Shown here: piece after piece, positions 8,482-17,552 of the stretch
Numbering within the stretch: position 1 is the stretch's first letter
Layout of the letters: every line of letters begins with the position of its first letter
Origin: Bacteroides oleiciplenus YIT 12058
Lineage (GTDB): Bacteria > Bacteroidota > Bacteroidia > Bacteroidales > Bacteroidaceae
DNA: 64,000 nt
Direction: 5' to 3'
Assembly (NCBI RefSeq): GCF_000315485.1
Contig: NZ_JH992944.1
Coordinates: forward strand, 446,703-510,702
Translations under genes and position numbers: made by a program
Notes under the pieces: generated by a model
The model's input: the letters and a program-made list of their open reading frames with translations, nothing else
Told to the model about the DNA's origin: nothing
The model's database searches: none

Positions 8482-11400
8482 TTAGAAAGAAAGGGTTATA
8501 CCACCGGAAATAGTCCGTATTGGAGAATAAACATCAGCACTTGATGCTGTGTAACTCTGACGAGGATCCAATCCTTTTCGTGCACTAAACAATGCAACAT
8601 TGTCAGCAGCCATATATACACGCATAGAACTGATTAGCAACTTACGAGTCCAGGTTTTAGGTAATGTATATCCTACTGTGATATTATTAATGCTTAGGTA
8701 GTCGGAACTTGTCAAAAAACGATCTGACAGAGAGTTGGCATACTGAGCAAATACATTGAGCTGTGGGACGTTGCTTGTTTTGTTTTCTGGAGTCCATGCA
8801 TTCAAAGCGTCTTTATGCCAGTTCTGACCAGGATCATCACCTGCATGCATCAGAGCTGCATAGCCGTTGTCATATACGCGACCACCTAATTGATAAGCTA
8901 ATGAGATAGCAAAATCAAAACCATAAGCATTTAAGCGGGTACCGAATCCACCGTATACTTTAGGAAGAATATCCCCAGTTGCATAACGAGTTGCATCAGA
9001 CCAGTTCTGAGTTTTTTCTTGACCGGTAACATTGTTATTCTCATCCGTTATATCTTTATAATAGAGGGCAACTCCAGTTTCCGGATCTACACCTGCATAT
9101 TTACGCAAATAAAATTGGTACATAGATTCCTTTTCCTGATAGATACGGTTTCCATCAATCAATTCACCATTCAAATCAGGATGTAATTTCAAAATCTTAT
9201 TCTTGAAGTGGGTCAGGTTGAAATTTACGCTCCATGTAATGTCATTAGTACGAATAATATCACCGTTCAAATCGAGCTCAACGCCACGATTGATCATGGA
9301 ACCTACATTCATAGGGATAGAAGAATAGCCTACCGATGGATTTACAGGCTTTTTATACAACATATCTGTAGTTTTACGGCTGAAATATTCGATTGTACCA
9401 TTCAGGCGTTGATCAAAGAATTCAAAATCAAAACCGGTGTTAAAGCTATGCGAGGTTTCCCAAGTGATGTTTTTATTGCCTTTGTATGCAAGTGAGACAG
9501 AGAAATCATCATTGCTGTTTGATACCGTAAATTGATCTTGGTAGGCATAATAGTTACCAATATTGTCATTTCCTTGTACACCATAGCTGGCCTTAAATTT
9601 CAGCATATTAATCCATGTCAGGTCGTTCATGAATGATTCTTTATTTAGCAACCAGCTGGCACCAACTGACCAGAAATTCCCCCACCGGTGATCGGGATGG
9701 AAACGGGAAGAAGCATCACGACGATAGGAGGCACTTGCAAAGTATTTACCGTCATAATCATACTGGGCACGTGCAAGGAAGCCTTGGGTTGCATAATTAG
9801 TTGTTGCAGAATAAACAGCCGGAGTTTTAATAGCATTATTGATTTCTACAATTGTTGGATTGTATAATTTCTGTTTGCTGCCCGATAAATATTGAGATTT
9901 ATAGTTGTAAGATTCGAAACCTGCAAGTAAGTCAATATTATGCACATCAAAGTTGTTCTTGTAAGTAAGCAGATACTGTTGATTCACGCTAAAAGTACGA
10001 GAATGTTCCATAGAAACTAACCCACCTACACTTTCAGAAGCATACTGTCCATAATAGGGATTAACCAATTCGGAGTAGCGGGTGTTATCTAAATCCATTC
10101 CCCAATTACCGGTAGCTTTTAAACCTGGCATGAACTCTATTTCAACAAATCCTTTGGCGCTTAGAATATCCATCAGGAACTCACGCTTATCTAATTGTAA
10201 TGCAGAAGCCGGGTTAGAGTTAGACAAGAATGGGCGGTTTAAGGCTTCTGTTTTCCCATTCACTACTCGGTTGTACATACCATTACCGTAATCGTACATG
10301 GTATAACCACGGCTATCTTTTTTGATGCTGCCATCCGCGTTGCGAATATAAAGCGGATAAATAGGAGCAATGTTATTGGTAATATAGAACAAATTCATAC
10401 TACTACCTGAAGTAGTCTGTTCATCAGGGTAGCGACTTTTCACATTAGCATACGAAAAGTTAGCTCCAACTTTCATCCATTCTTTGACTTTATAATCAGC
10501 TTTTAAACGAGTTGAAAGACGAGAGTATCCAGAACCCGGAATGATACCACTATCGTCCAGATAACCAGCTGACATATAATAGGTCATTTTATCAGTCGAA
10601 CCACTGATGCTTACATTGTATTCTTGACGTAGATTACCATTATCAAGCAGCTCATTTTCCCAATCATCCGGTGTGATATAATAGTTGCCATAAACAGAAC
10701 CAAGTTTGGCATTTGGATTAATCTTGCCATCCATGCCGATTACATTTTCCCCGTTGGAAGTGGAATATATAGGATAACCTAAATAGTCACTTCCAAAAAT
10801 CAAAGCGTTAACAAGATTATTACCAGACATCATAATGGACCCATCGCCTGCATAATCAACAATTTTGTTGGGATCACCACCGGCCCAGCCGTTCAGCATT
10901 GCTTGATAGTAGGTTTCAACATATTGGTTCGCACTATTCATAACATCATAGCTGGGAACACCACGGCGATTTGTACCCCATTTTGCATCCACATTTACAA
11001 CTGCTTTTCCAGAAGTACCTTTTTTAGTAGTCACCAAGATTACTCCATTGGCGCCACGTGCTCCATAAAGCGCATTCGAAGCAGCATCCTTCAGTACGGT
11101 CATACTCTCAATATCCTGAGCGTTAATTGCAGAAATGTCACCATCATAAGGAACACCATCTACTACATACAATGGATTATTGCTGGCAGAGATAGAGCCA
11201 ATACCACGAATACGTACCGTAGAACCTGTACCAGGTTGCCCATTACCACTTGTTGTTTGCACACCGGCAACTTGTCCGGACAACGCATTTGTAATATTAG
11301 AAACCTGACGTTCTGCTAATTTATCAGCTTTAATAGTTGAAGCAGAACCTGTAAAAGCAGATTTCTTTGCTGTTCCATAAGCAACTACCATTACTTCATC

Positions 11401-11511
11401 AAGCATCTCCGAATCAGATTTCATCATAATCTTTACATTTGGCTTGATAAGCACCTCTTGTGTTTGCATACCAATATACGAAATTTGAAGCGTTTTCGCA
11501 GAACTATGCAT
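8482..11511 (-). CDS. Silent, 5'-truncated SusC-family TonB-dependent transporter (cassette C)
   Basis: A 1009-residue frame beginning at an ATG (M-H-S-S-A-K-T-L-Q) immediately upstream of the recombination site. The first residues have no hydrophobic segment, so the product could not be exported as it stands. The remainder is a complete SusC body: residual carboxypeptidase-like domain, S-E-M-L-D-E-V-M-V-V-A-Y-G-T linker, plug with G-A-R-G-A-N-G-V, and a barrel ending in I-T-L-S-F. The DNA around the junction differs from cassettes A and B (GCTTC and CGTATA variants) while the 14-bp core is preserved, which points to the core as the functional site. It is the cassette closest to the recombinase. 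Its inversion would flip only ~3 kb. Confidence 0.88.
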   Translation of the reverse strand: MHSSAKTLQISYIGMQTQEVLIKPNVKIMMKSDSEMLDEVMVVAYGTAKKSAFTGSASTIKADKLAERQVSNITNALSGQVAGVQTTSGNGQPGTGSTVRIRGIGSISASNNPLYVVDGVPYDGDISAINAQDIESMTVLKDAASNALYGARGANGVILVTTKKGTSGKAVVNVDAKWGTNRRGVPSYDVMNSANQYVETYYQAMLNGWAGGDPNKIVDYAGDGSIMMSGNNLVNALIFGSDYLGYPIYSTSNGENVIGMDGKINPNAKLGSVYGNYYITPDDWENELLDNGNLRQEYNVSISGSTDKMTYYMSAGYLDDSGIIPGSGYSRLSTRLKADYKVKEWMKVGANFSYANVKSRYPDEQTTSGSSMNLFYITNNIAPIYPLYIRNADGSIKKDSRGYTMYDYGNGMYNRVVNGKTEALNRPFLSNSNPASALQLDKREFLMDILSAKGFVEIEFMPGLKATGNWGMDLDNTRYSELVNPYYGQYASESVGGLVSMEHSRTFSVNQQYLLTYKNNFDVHNIDLLAGFESYNYKSQYLSGSKQKLYNPTIVEINNAIKTPAVYSATTNYATQGFLARAQYDYDGKYFASASYRRDASSRFHPDHRWGNFWSVGASWLLNKESFMNDLTWINMLKFKASYGVQGNDNIGNYYAYQDQFTVSNSNDDFSVSLAYKGNKNITWETSHSFNTGFDFEFFDQRLNGTIEYFSRKTTDMLYKKPVNPSVGYSSIPMNVGSMINRGVELDLNGDIIRTNDITWSVNFNLTHFKNKILKLHPDLNGELIDGNRIYQEKESMYQFYLRKYAGVDPETGVALYYKDITDENNNVTGQEKTQNWSDATRYATGDILPKVYGGFGTRLNAYGFDFAISLAYQLGGRVYDNGYAALMHAGDDPGQNWHKDALNAWTPENKTSNVPQLNVFAQYANSLSDRFLTSSDYLSINNITVGYTLPKTWTRKLLISSMRVYMAADNVALFSARKGLDPRQSYTASSADVYSPIRTISGGITLSF
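11492..11505 (-). repeat. Shufflon recombination site C
   Basis: The 14-bp core on the - strand. Bases just after the core are diverged from sites A, B and the + strand copy although the encoded protein is the same. This delimits the conserved site to AGTTCTGCGAAAAC, with identity breaking at both ends. Confidence 0.75.
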
Positions 11512-12109
11512 TTTCTATTTAGTTGTAAATGAAGTAATTGAGATTATATCAGGAACTCCATGTCTGATAATGTTGTTACTGTAAAATATTGATTTATAAC
11601 CACATATCAAATAATGAGATATAGTCAAATCTACCGTAATAGCTCTTGTTTTTAACCTTAAAATCTTAATTATAAGTGTATTATCTTTGAATGATAGACA
11701 ATGATAAACTAAATAACTGATACTATGCGTTTTGATTTACCAGTAATGTGTAAAATAAGGAATACTTCAATTCGTGTTTTGCTAATAGTCTATATGTCCA
11801 CAAAGAAATAAGGCTAAAAGTCTCGATTTTTCTGTAAGAAATCATAAGACAACTTTACCTGATGAAATAAGAGAATACTCAGCACCCTTTTTCGTTGGTA
11901 AATCTAATTCGTTTTTGCTCCAGATACAACCGGATTCTGTTGTAGATAGCCCCCCTTCCACACCTCTGCATTTCCTTATTCATCGGTATTGTCGGGTGGA
12001 AGGGCTCCGTTTGTGGCGTTTGTTGTAATAGTCCGTTGTCTCATCAGTCATAGTACACAATCTCCATTTGCATATAAGAAGTTGATGCTTTACAGTAAAC
12101 ATTAATAGG

Positions 12110-12193
12110 TGTTGACAGCCGTCAGTAAATCTGTTGACGGCCGTCATTCAACTTACTGACAGTTGTCAACAGATTTACTAACGACTGTCAACA
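12110..12193. repeat. 37-bp inverted repeat with internal TGACGGCCGTCA palindrome
   Basis: Left arm 12110-12146 and right arm 12157-12193 pair over 37 bp with a 10-base loop. The five mismatches are all purine-purine or pyrimidine-pyrimidine differences, compatible with G-U pairs in RNA. The left arm itself is a direct repeat of GTTGACrGCCGTCA (12111-12124, 12133-12146), the second containing the perfect 12-bp palindrome TGACGGCCGTCA. It could be a transcript hairpin, a protein-binding array or an accessory site for the recombinase. Function unknown. Confidence 0.7.
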
Positions 12194-12626
12194 TCTGATT
12201 TTGCCGTATATAAAGCAGGATAATACACTATTCATCAGTGATGCATGTAGTATGTATTGTTTGCCGGAAATATATGTTTAATATGCCCGGAGACATAAAC
12301 AAGGGGATAAATATCCCCTTCCATCAGCAAACACCGATAAATAAAGAGGTACAGAGAGGTGAAAGGGGGTTGAATCAAAACAGCGAGAAAGCAGTAGATG
12401 CTAATGTAGCCTTAAATGCGAATTGCACGAAACACACGAAGAGAGGGAAATATTTATGTAATTCCATACCGGGGAGAAAAACGACAAAAAGAACATTTCT
12501 TTTGTTTTTTCATTAGGTCTGCAATTTTGAATCCCGCACATTCCAAAAGAACAGAATGAGGCAATGGAAAATAAGAAGAAGAGAACAAAAACGACAAGCG
12601 GAAATTAGTATGTAAATCCACAAAGA

Positions 12627-12683
12627 AAGGTGTAACCTATTTATCCAATATCCCTAAGGTCTCATGATAAGTAGTTACACCTT
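12627..12683 (-). terminator. Possible terminator or hairpin behind the recombinase gene
   Basis: AAGGTGTAAC (12627-12636) pairs with GTTACACCTT (12674-12683). On the - strand it follows the recombinase stop at 12697 and is followed by TCTTTG. The 37-base loop is long for an intrinsic terminator. Confidence 0.35.
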
Positions 12684-12696
12684 ACTTTAGTAGGGG

Positions 12697-13890
12697 TTAT
12701 TTCCCTTTTTTACGATGAGCCAACGAGTGGTTTTTCTCTAAATCACTTATTATTGTCATATCCATTACATTGGTATATATTTGCGTGGTTTTCACACTCT
12801 TATGCCCTAATAACTTCTGTACGGTTGTAATATTTACGCCATTATAAATCAGTAGCGTTGCATTAGTATGTCGCGCAGTATGGAATGACACTCTTTTAGG
12901 TAGCCCGGCTAATCGGGCAATTATAATCAGTTCTTTATTCACATTCGAATTGTCTCTCAAATGAAAGAAGTCTTGTAGATTTGCCTGATATTTATTCAAA
13001 ATTTGAATCCCTTTTCCACAGAATAACAAATAAATTGGAAGCCGGACTTCCGTGCCTGTCTTGATGGATTTATATATCAACCAGGTTTCCTGATGCATCT
13101 CTACAATGTTCTCAGGCTTCATATTGACAAAGTCGGAGTACCTCATACCAGCATAGCAACAGAACAAAAATGCATCCAGTGTTTTCTGGTATTTCGTATG
13201 TCTTCCTGTCAGTTGCAAGGTTTCCAGCTTCTCCAATTCTTCCGGCGATAAATGGGTATGCCTGTTCTCTACAGTCTTTATTTTATATTTCCTGAAAGCA
13301 TACTTCTGTATATCCATATATTCCTTATTAATAGCCACATTGATATGTCGCTTTAAATGCTTCATATGCTTGGCTATCGTGTTGACATGATACCCTTTAG
13401 ACTGAAGGTAGTACTCGAAAGAGGATATAAATTCAAAAGTCATTTCAGAGAAGGTCACACCTTTCTTGAAGTCTTGCAGCAATGCAACGGTAGATAGGTG
13501 ATTTCGTTTCGTGCTTTCTTTCAAGCCTGAAGTCATTATTTCCTGCTTGAAGAAGGGTATAAACAACGATTTATCCTCTTGCTCTTGCTTCTCTGTCAGT
13601 ACATCCTTCAATACATCGAGAGTTATAGGCTTCCCCTGCTGCCAAAGCTCAAGCTCACGCTTCTCTATCATTGCCATAAATTCGTAAATCAGTCGATTTA
13701 AGGCATCTGCATTGGGATGGTTTTTTACTAGTAGTTTTTTTGCATCCCATTGATCGGGTCTCAAGTAAACCTTGGTCGAAAAATACTTTTTCTTCCTGTT
13801 TAAGTAGGCCTCAACTTGCACTAGAGCCATTCCCCTTTTATTAAGGCTCTTTTTGCGGTTGTACACTAAACTGTAAATAATCTTGTTCAT
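12697..13890 (-). CDS. Tyrosine site-specific recombinase (shufflon invertase)
   Basis: A 397-residue phage-integrase-family recombinase of the Bacteroides type. An Arm-DNA-binding domain (~1-90) is followed by a SAM-like core-binding domain (~105-205) and a catalytic domain (~215-390). Catalytic signatures visible are A-G-M-R-Y-S-D (Arg I), H-T-A-R-H-T-N (His-x-x-Arg), L-L-G-H-K-S (second His) and T-T-Q-I-Y-T-N (tyrosine nucleophile). It lies between the expressed susC and the silent cassettes, divergent from the expressed operon. It is inside every segment that recombination at the 14-bp sites would invert. That position makes it the obvious candidate for the enzyme that shuffles the susC 5' end. 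Recombinases next to shuffling susC genes are known from B. fragilis and B. thetaiotaomicron. No other target site was found nearby. Confidence 0.9.
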   Translation of the reverse strand: MNKIIYSLVYNRKKSLNKRGMALVQVEAYLNRKKKYFSTKVYLRPDQWDAKKLLVKNHPNADALNRLIYEFMAMIEKRELELWQQGKPITLDVLKDVLTEKQEQEDKSLFIPFFKQEIMTSGLKESTKRNHLSTVALLQDFKKGVTFSEMTFEFISSFEYYLQSKGYHVNTIAKHMKHLKRHINVAINKEYMDIQKYAFRKYKIKTVENRHTHLSPEELEKLETLQLTGRHTKYQKTLDAFLFCCYAGMRYSDFVNMKPENIVEMHQETWLIYKSIKTGTEVRLPIYLLFCGKGIQILNKYQANLQDFFHLRDNSNVNKELIIIARLAGLPKRVSFHTARHTNATLLIYNGVNITTVQKLLGHKSVKTTQIYTNVMDMTIISDLEKNHSLAHRKKGK

Positions 13891-14342
13891 CTTTAGTCGT
13901 TTTAGTTAATACTATGAACAAATAAGACGATATAATGTGCTACATAAGAATTAAATAAGACTTAATATCTGTAAAAGTTCGATTTACAAAGCGATTTTTG
14001 TTTTGTATTTCCTTTATAAAAAAGGTAAATCTACGTAAAATGACTTTCAATTTAATCCTGTCATACCATCTTTTTAACTCTTTTTGTTTAAAAGTAGCCG
14101 TCTATATTAAGGAACACAGCTCCAAGGAGCACTTCAGAGTGATAGCATTTGTATGACCATTTAGGTTTTTTTAGTACGAAAAATCTGCTGTTAAGCATAA
14201 AAAAAGCTTTTTGATTAACAAATTGATAGATTTACAAGGTTTTTTCAATAAAATAGTTGTTCGTTTCAGTTTTATTAATATATTTGCATTTTGTTAGAGT
14301 AAAGAAACAATTAATGTAAAGTTAAACTTTAAGAGAGAATTT
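13891..14342. other. Divergent regulatory region of recombinase and active susC
   Basis: AT-rich 452-bp interval between two divergently read genes. It holds the promoter of the active susC operon (14257-14286). No promoter for the recombinase could be assigned with confidence. No small gene is visible. Confidence 0.5.
14257..14286 (+). promoter_or_regulatory. Promoter of the active susC operon (moves with inversion)
   Basis: TTG at 14257-14259, 19-bp spacer, TATATTTG at 14279-14286, matching the Bacteroides -33/-7 consensus (TTTG / TAnnTTTG). Transcription would start near 14293, about 50 bases before the susC ATG. It lies inside the invertible segment, so it is the single promoter delivered to each cassette. 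Confidence 0.65.
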
Positions 14343-17300
14343 ATGAAAAGAAAATTAATGCTGTTATTGGCCTGTCTTTTTGTTGGAATAGGCCTAGTAA
14401 CTGCCCAAACTCAGACAGTCACGGGTGTTGTGATTTCTGAAGAAGATGGGCAGCCAGTTATTGGAGCCTCTGTATTGGTAAAAGGTACTCAATTAGGTAC
14501 TATTACTGGTGTAGATGGTGATTTTACTTTATCGAACGTACCAAGTTCTGCGAAAACATTGCAAATTTCTTACATTGGTATGCAGTCACAAGAAGCTACT
14601 ATTAAGCCTCAAATGAAAATCGTAATGAAATCCGATAGCGAAATGCTTGAAGAGGTTATGGTTGTTGCTTATGGTACTGCAAAGAAGTCTGCTTTTACAG
14701 GTTCAGCGAGTGTTGTTTCCTCTGATCAGATTGGTAAGATTCAGACTTCCAACGTTGCTAATGCGTTGACAGGTAAAGTATCTGGTGTACAGCTAAATAC
14801 CACTTCCGGTCAGCCAGGAGCAACGACTCCAACCATTCGTGTACGTGGTATTAGTTCAATCAATGCGGGTAAAGATCCATTGATTATTTTGGATGGTATA
14901 CCTTATGACGGTGACTTGAATAATATAAGCAATCAGGATATAGAATCAATGACTGTATTGAAAGATGCAGCTTCAAGTGCTTTATATGGTGCACGTGGTG
15001 CTAATGGTGTAATTATCATTACTACTAAAAAAGGTAATGCCGGACAAGCTAAAGTAACAGTAGATGCGAAATGGGGTTCCAACTCTCGTGCTACCAAGGA
15101 TTACAATTATGTGACCAGTCCTGCGAAATATTATGAGATGTATTATGGTGCTCTAAAGAATTACTTTACGAATGCTCAAGGGATGGATTCATATACGGCT
15201 CACGTCATGGCTAACCAAAACCTGACCGCAAACAATGCTTATGGCTTAGGATATAACGTATACTCTGTACCTACAGGTCAGTATATGATTGGAGAAAATG
15301 GTAAAATGAACCCGAATGCTACATTAGGTAACGTTGTGGAGTATCAGGGACAAAAATACACTTTGTTGCCGGATGATTGGACAGATGCCGCTTATAAAAC
15401 AGGTTTGCGCCAAGAATATACAGTGACTGCAACTGCCGGTAGCGACAAGTCTTCTTTCTATGCTTCTTTTAACTATCTGGACAATGAAGGTATTGCCCAA
15501 AAATCAGATTACGAACGTTTGACTGGTCGCTTGAAAGCTGACTATCAGATTAAAGACTGGTTGAAAGTAGGAGCTAATATGGCTTATACTCATTATGAAT
15601 CAAACCAGTTGGGTGATGATGGTAGTTCCAATTCTTCCGGCAATGTGTTTGCTTTAACTCAAATGGCACCAATCTATCCGCTCTACATTCGTGATGGAAA
15701 TGGTCAGATTATGACAGATGTGAATGGTATTACACGCTATGACTATGGTGATGGTGCCAATGCTGGCAATAGCCGTCCGTACCTGGGACAAAGTAATGCG
15801 ATATCTAATAGTATTTTGAATACACTGAATGCAGAAGGTAACGCAGTGAATGCTGTTGGCTTCTTTGAAGTACGTTTCTTGAAGGACTTTAAATTTAGCT
15901 CAACTAACAGTGTATATGTAGACGAAATGCGTCAGACCAATGTAACCAATCCTTATTACGGCCAGTATGCCTCGTCTAATGGTATCGCTTATAAATATCA
16001 CACCCGTCAAATGGCATATAACTACCAGCAGCTGCTGAATTATAAGAAAAGCTTTGGTCCACATAATGTGGAAGCTATGTTGGGACATGAATCTTATCGT
16101 TATAAATACTACTATTTATATGCTTCAAAGTCTAATATGTTCGATCCGAGCAATCCTGAACTGATTGGCGCTATTTTGGACGGTTCTGCAAATTCTTATA
16201 CTAAGGACTATAATACAGAAGGTTATTTTGGCCGTGTACAATATGATTATAGTGAGAAATACTTTATTTCTGCTTCTTATCGTCGTGATGCTTCTTCACG
16301 TTTCCATCCGGATAACCGTTGGGGTAACTTCTGGTCACTGGGTGGTGCTTGGTTGATTTCTAAAGAAGACTTTTTCAATGTGGAATGGATTGACGAATTA
16401 AAGCTTAAGGCTTCTTATGGTTCACAAGGTAATGATAACATCGGTGACTATCGTTACGTAACAACTTATGAAATAGTGAATGCAAACGGTAACCCGGCAG
16501 CAGTACCTAATACTATGGGTAATAAAGATATAACATGGGAAACAAATGGTAACTTTAACATTGGTGTTGACTTTGCATTCCTGAAGAACCGTCTGAACGG
16601 TACTGTGGAATTCTTCAATCGTAAGACTTCTGACATGTTGTTCTCATTCCCGCTGCCTCCTACAATGGGCTTTACATCTTATTACTCCAACGTGGGTGAT
16701 ATGCGCAATACCGGTATTGAATTAGAATTAGAAGGTACGCCTATCAAAACTAATGATATGAAGTGGACGGTTAGCCTGAACCTTACTCACTATAAGAATA
16801 AGATTACTTATTTATCAGAGAAATCCAAAACATTGAAGGCTGACGGTGTATCCGGTTATTCCAGTGGTAGCTTTTTCTATGGCGAAGGCGAACCTCTCTA
16901 CACTTATTATTTATATCAATATGCCGGCGTTAATGAAAATGGTGAATCTTTATTCTATAAAGATATTAAAGACAAAGATGGCAATGTTACAGGAGTTGAA
17001 ACAACTACGAAGCCGAGTGAAGCAACGCAACATCTTTGCGGTACTGCCCTGCCGGACGTATACGGTGGGTTCGGAACAAGCTTTGAATATAAAGGTATTG
17101 ACTTCTCTATAGACTTTGCATACCAACTGGGTGGACAAGTATATGACAGCGACTATGCAGCCTCAATGGGAGTAAGTAAGGGACATGCATTCCACGTTGA
17201 TTTGTTGAATGCCTGGACTCCGGAAAATACAGGTTCTAATATCCCTCGTTTTCAATACAATGATTCATATATGAATCAAAGTTCAGACCGTTTCCTGACA

Positions 17301-17531
17301 GACGCTTCTTATCTGAGCTTGCAAAATATTAATCTGGGCTATACTCTCCCATCACGAATTTGTCGTACCATGGGTATGGAAAAATTGCGTATCTACATGT
17401 CTTGTGACAATGTTTGGGTATGGTCTAAACGCCAGGGACTTGATCCGCGCCAGAGCATTACGGGTAGTGTAACATCAGCTTACTACGCTCCTATGCGCAC
17501 TATTTCGGGAGGTATAACACTAACATTCTAA
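14343..17531 (+). CDS. Complete, expressed SusC-family TonB-dependent transporter
   Basis: A 1062-residue outer-membrane transporter that imports ligand handed over by SusD, powered through TonB. Signal peptide ~1-21 ending V-T-A. Carboxypeptidase-like domain ~23-107. S-D-S-E-M-L-E-E-V-M-V-V-A-Y-G-T linker, plug domain ~115-225 with G-A-R-G-A-N-G-V, and a barrel ending in I-T-L-T-F. It is the only copy in the window with an export signal and promoter. The 14-bp shufflon site covers codons 68-72, within the carboxypeptidase-like domain. Residues 1-~68 are therefore a constant leader and everything after is exchangeable. It is followed after 21 bp by susD. Substrate cannot be told from sequence; the adjacent lipoprotein and protease hint at a glycoprotein- or peptide-linked nutrient. 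Confidence 0.95.
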   Translation: MKRKLMLLLACLFVGIGLVTAQTQTVTGVVISEEDGQPVIGASVLVKGTQLGTITGVDGDFTLSNVPSSAKTLQISYIGMQSQEATIKPQMKIVMKSDSEMLEEVMVVAYGTAKKSAFTGSASVVSSDQIGKIQTSNVANALTGKVSGVQLNTTSGQPGATTPTIRVRGISSINAGKDPLIILDGIPYDGDLNNISNQDIESMTVLKDAASSALYGARGANGVIIITTKKGNAGQAKVTVDAKWGSNSRATKDYNYVTSPAKYYEMYYGALKNYFTNAQGMDSYTAHVMANQNLTANNAYGLGYNVYSVPTGQYMIGENGKMNPNATLGNVVEYQGQKYTLLPDDWTDAAYKTGLRQEYTVTATAGSDKSSFYASFNYLDNEGIAQKSDYERLTGRLKADYQIKDWLKVGANMAYTHYESNQLGDDGSSNSSGNVFALTQMAPIYPLYIRDGNGQIMTDVNGITRYDYGDGANAGNSRPYLGQSNAISNSILNTLNAEGNAVNAVGFFEVRFLKDFKFSSTNSVYVDEMRQTNVTNPYYGQYASSNGIAYKYHTRQMAYNYQQLLNYKKSFGPHNVEAMLGHESYRYKYYYLYASKSNMFDPSNPELIGAILDGSANSYTKDYNTEGYFGRVQYDYSEKYFISASYRRDASSRFHPDNRWGNFWSLGGAWLISKEDFFNVEWIDELKLKASYGSQGNDNIGDYRYVTTYEIVNANGNPAAVPNTMGNKDITWETNGNFNIGVDFAFLKNRLNGTVEFFNRKTSDMLFSFPLPPTMGFTSYYSNVGDMRNTGIELELEGTPIKTNDMKWTVSLNLTHYKNKITYLSEKSKTLKADGVSGYSSGSFFYGEGEPLYTYYLYQYAGVNENGESLFYKDIKDKDGNVTGVETTTKPSEATQHLCGTALPDVYGGFGTSFEYKGIDFSIDFAYQLGGQVYDSDYAASMGVSKGHAFHVDLLNAWTPENTGSNIPRFQYNDSYMNQSSDRFLTDASYLSLQNINLGYTLPSRICRTMGMEKLRIYMSCDNVWVWSKRQGLDPRQSITGSVTSAYYAPMRTISGGITLTF
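14544..14557 (+). repeat. Shufflon recombination site in the expressed susC
   Basis: The 14-bp core in + orientation, inverted relative to the three silent copies. Recombination with site C, B or A would invert 11505-14544, 6180-14544 or 95-14544 and keep the susC frame. Confidence 0.75.
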
Positions 17532-17552
17532 ACCAATTAGCAATTATTGAAT

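Larger units (their letters stand above)
11512..12696. other. Long intergenic region inside the invertible segment
   Basis: About 1.2 kb between silent cassette C and the 3' end of the recombinase gene. I see no convincing gene in it. It holds a G/C-rich stem (CCCTTCCAC near 11952 with GTGGAAGGG near 11996), the large inverted repeat at 12110-12193, and a 10-bp inverted repeat just behind the recombinase gene (12627-12683). An open frame at 12238-12516 has low-complexity basic composition and no recognisable features. The segment would be carried along in every shufflon inversion. Confidence 0.5.

Noticed and set aside
12238..12516. 92-codon + strand open frame in the shufflon intergenic region
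   Set aside because: Basic, low-complexity product with no recognisable domain; the region looks non-coding and carries inverted repeats.
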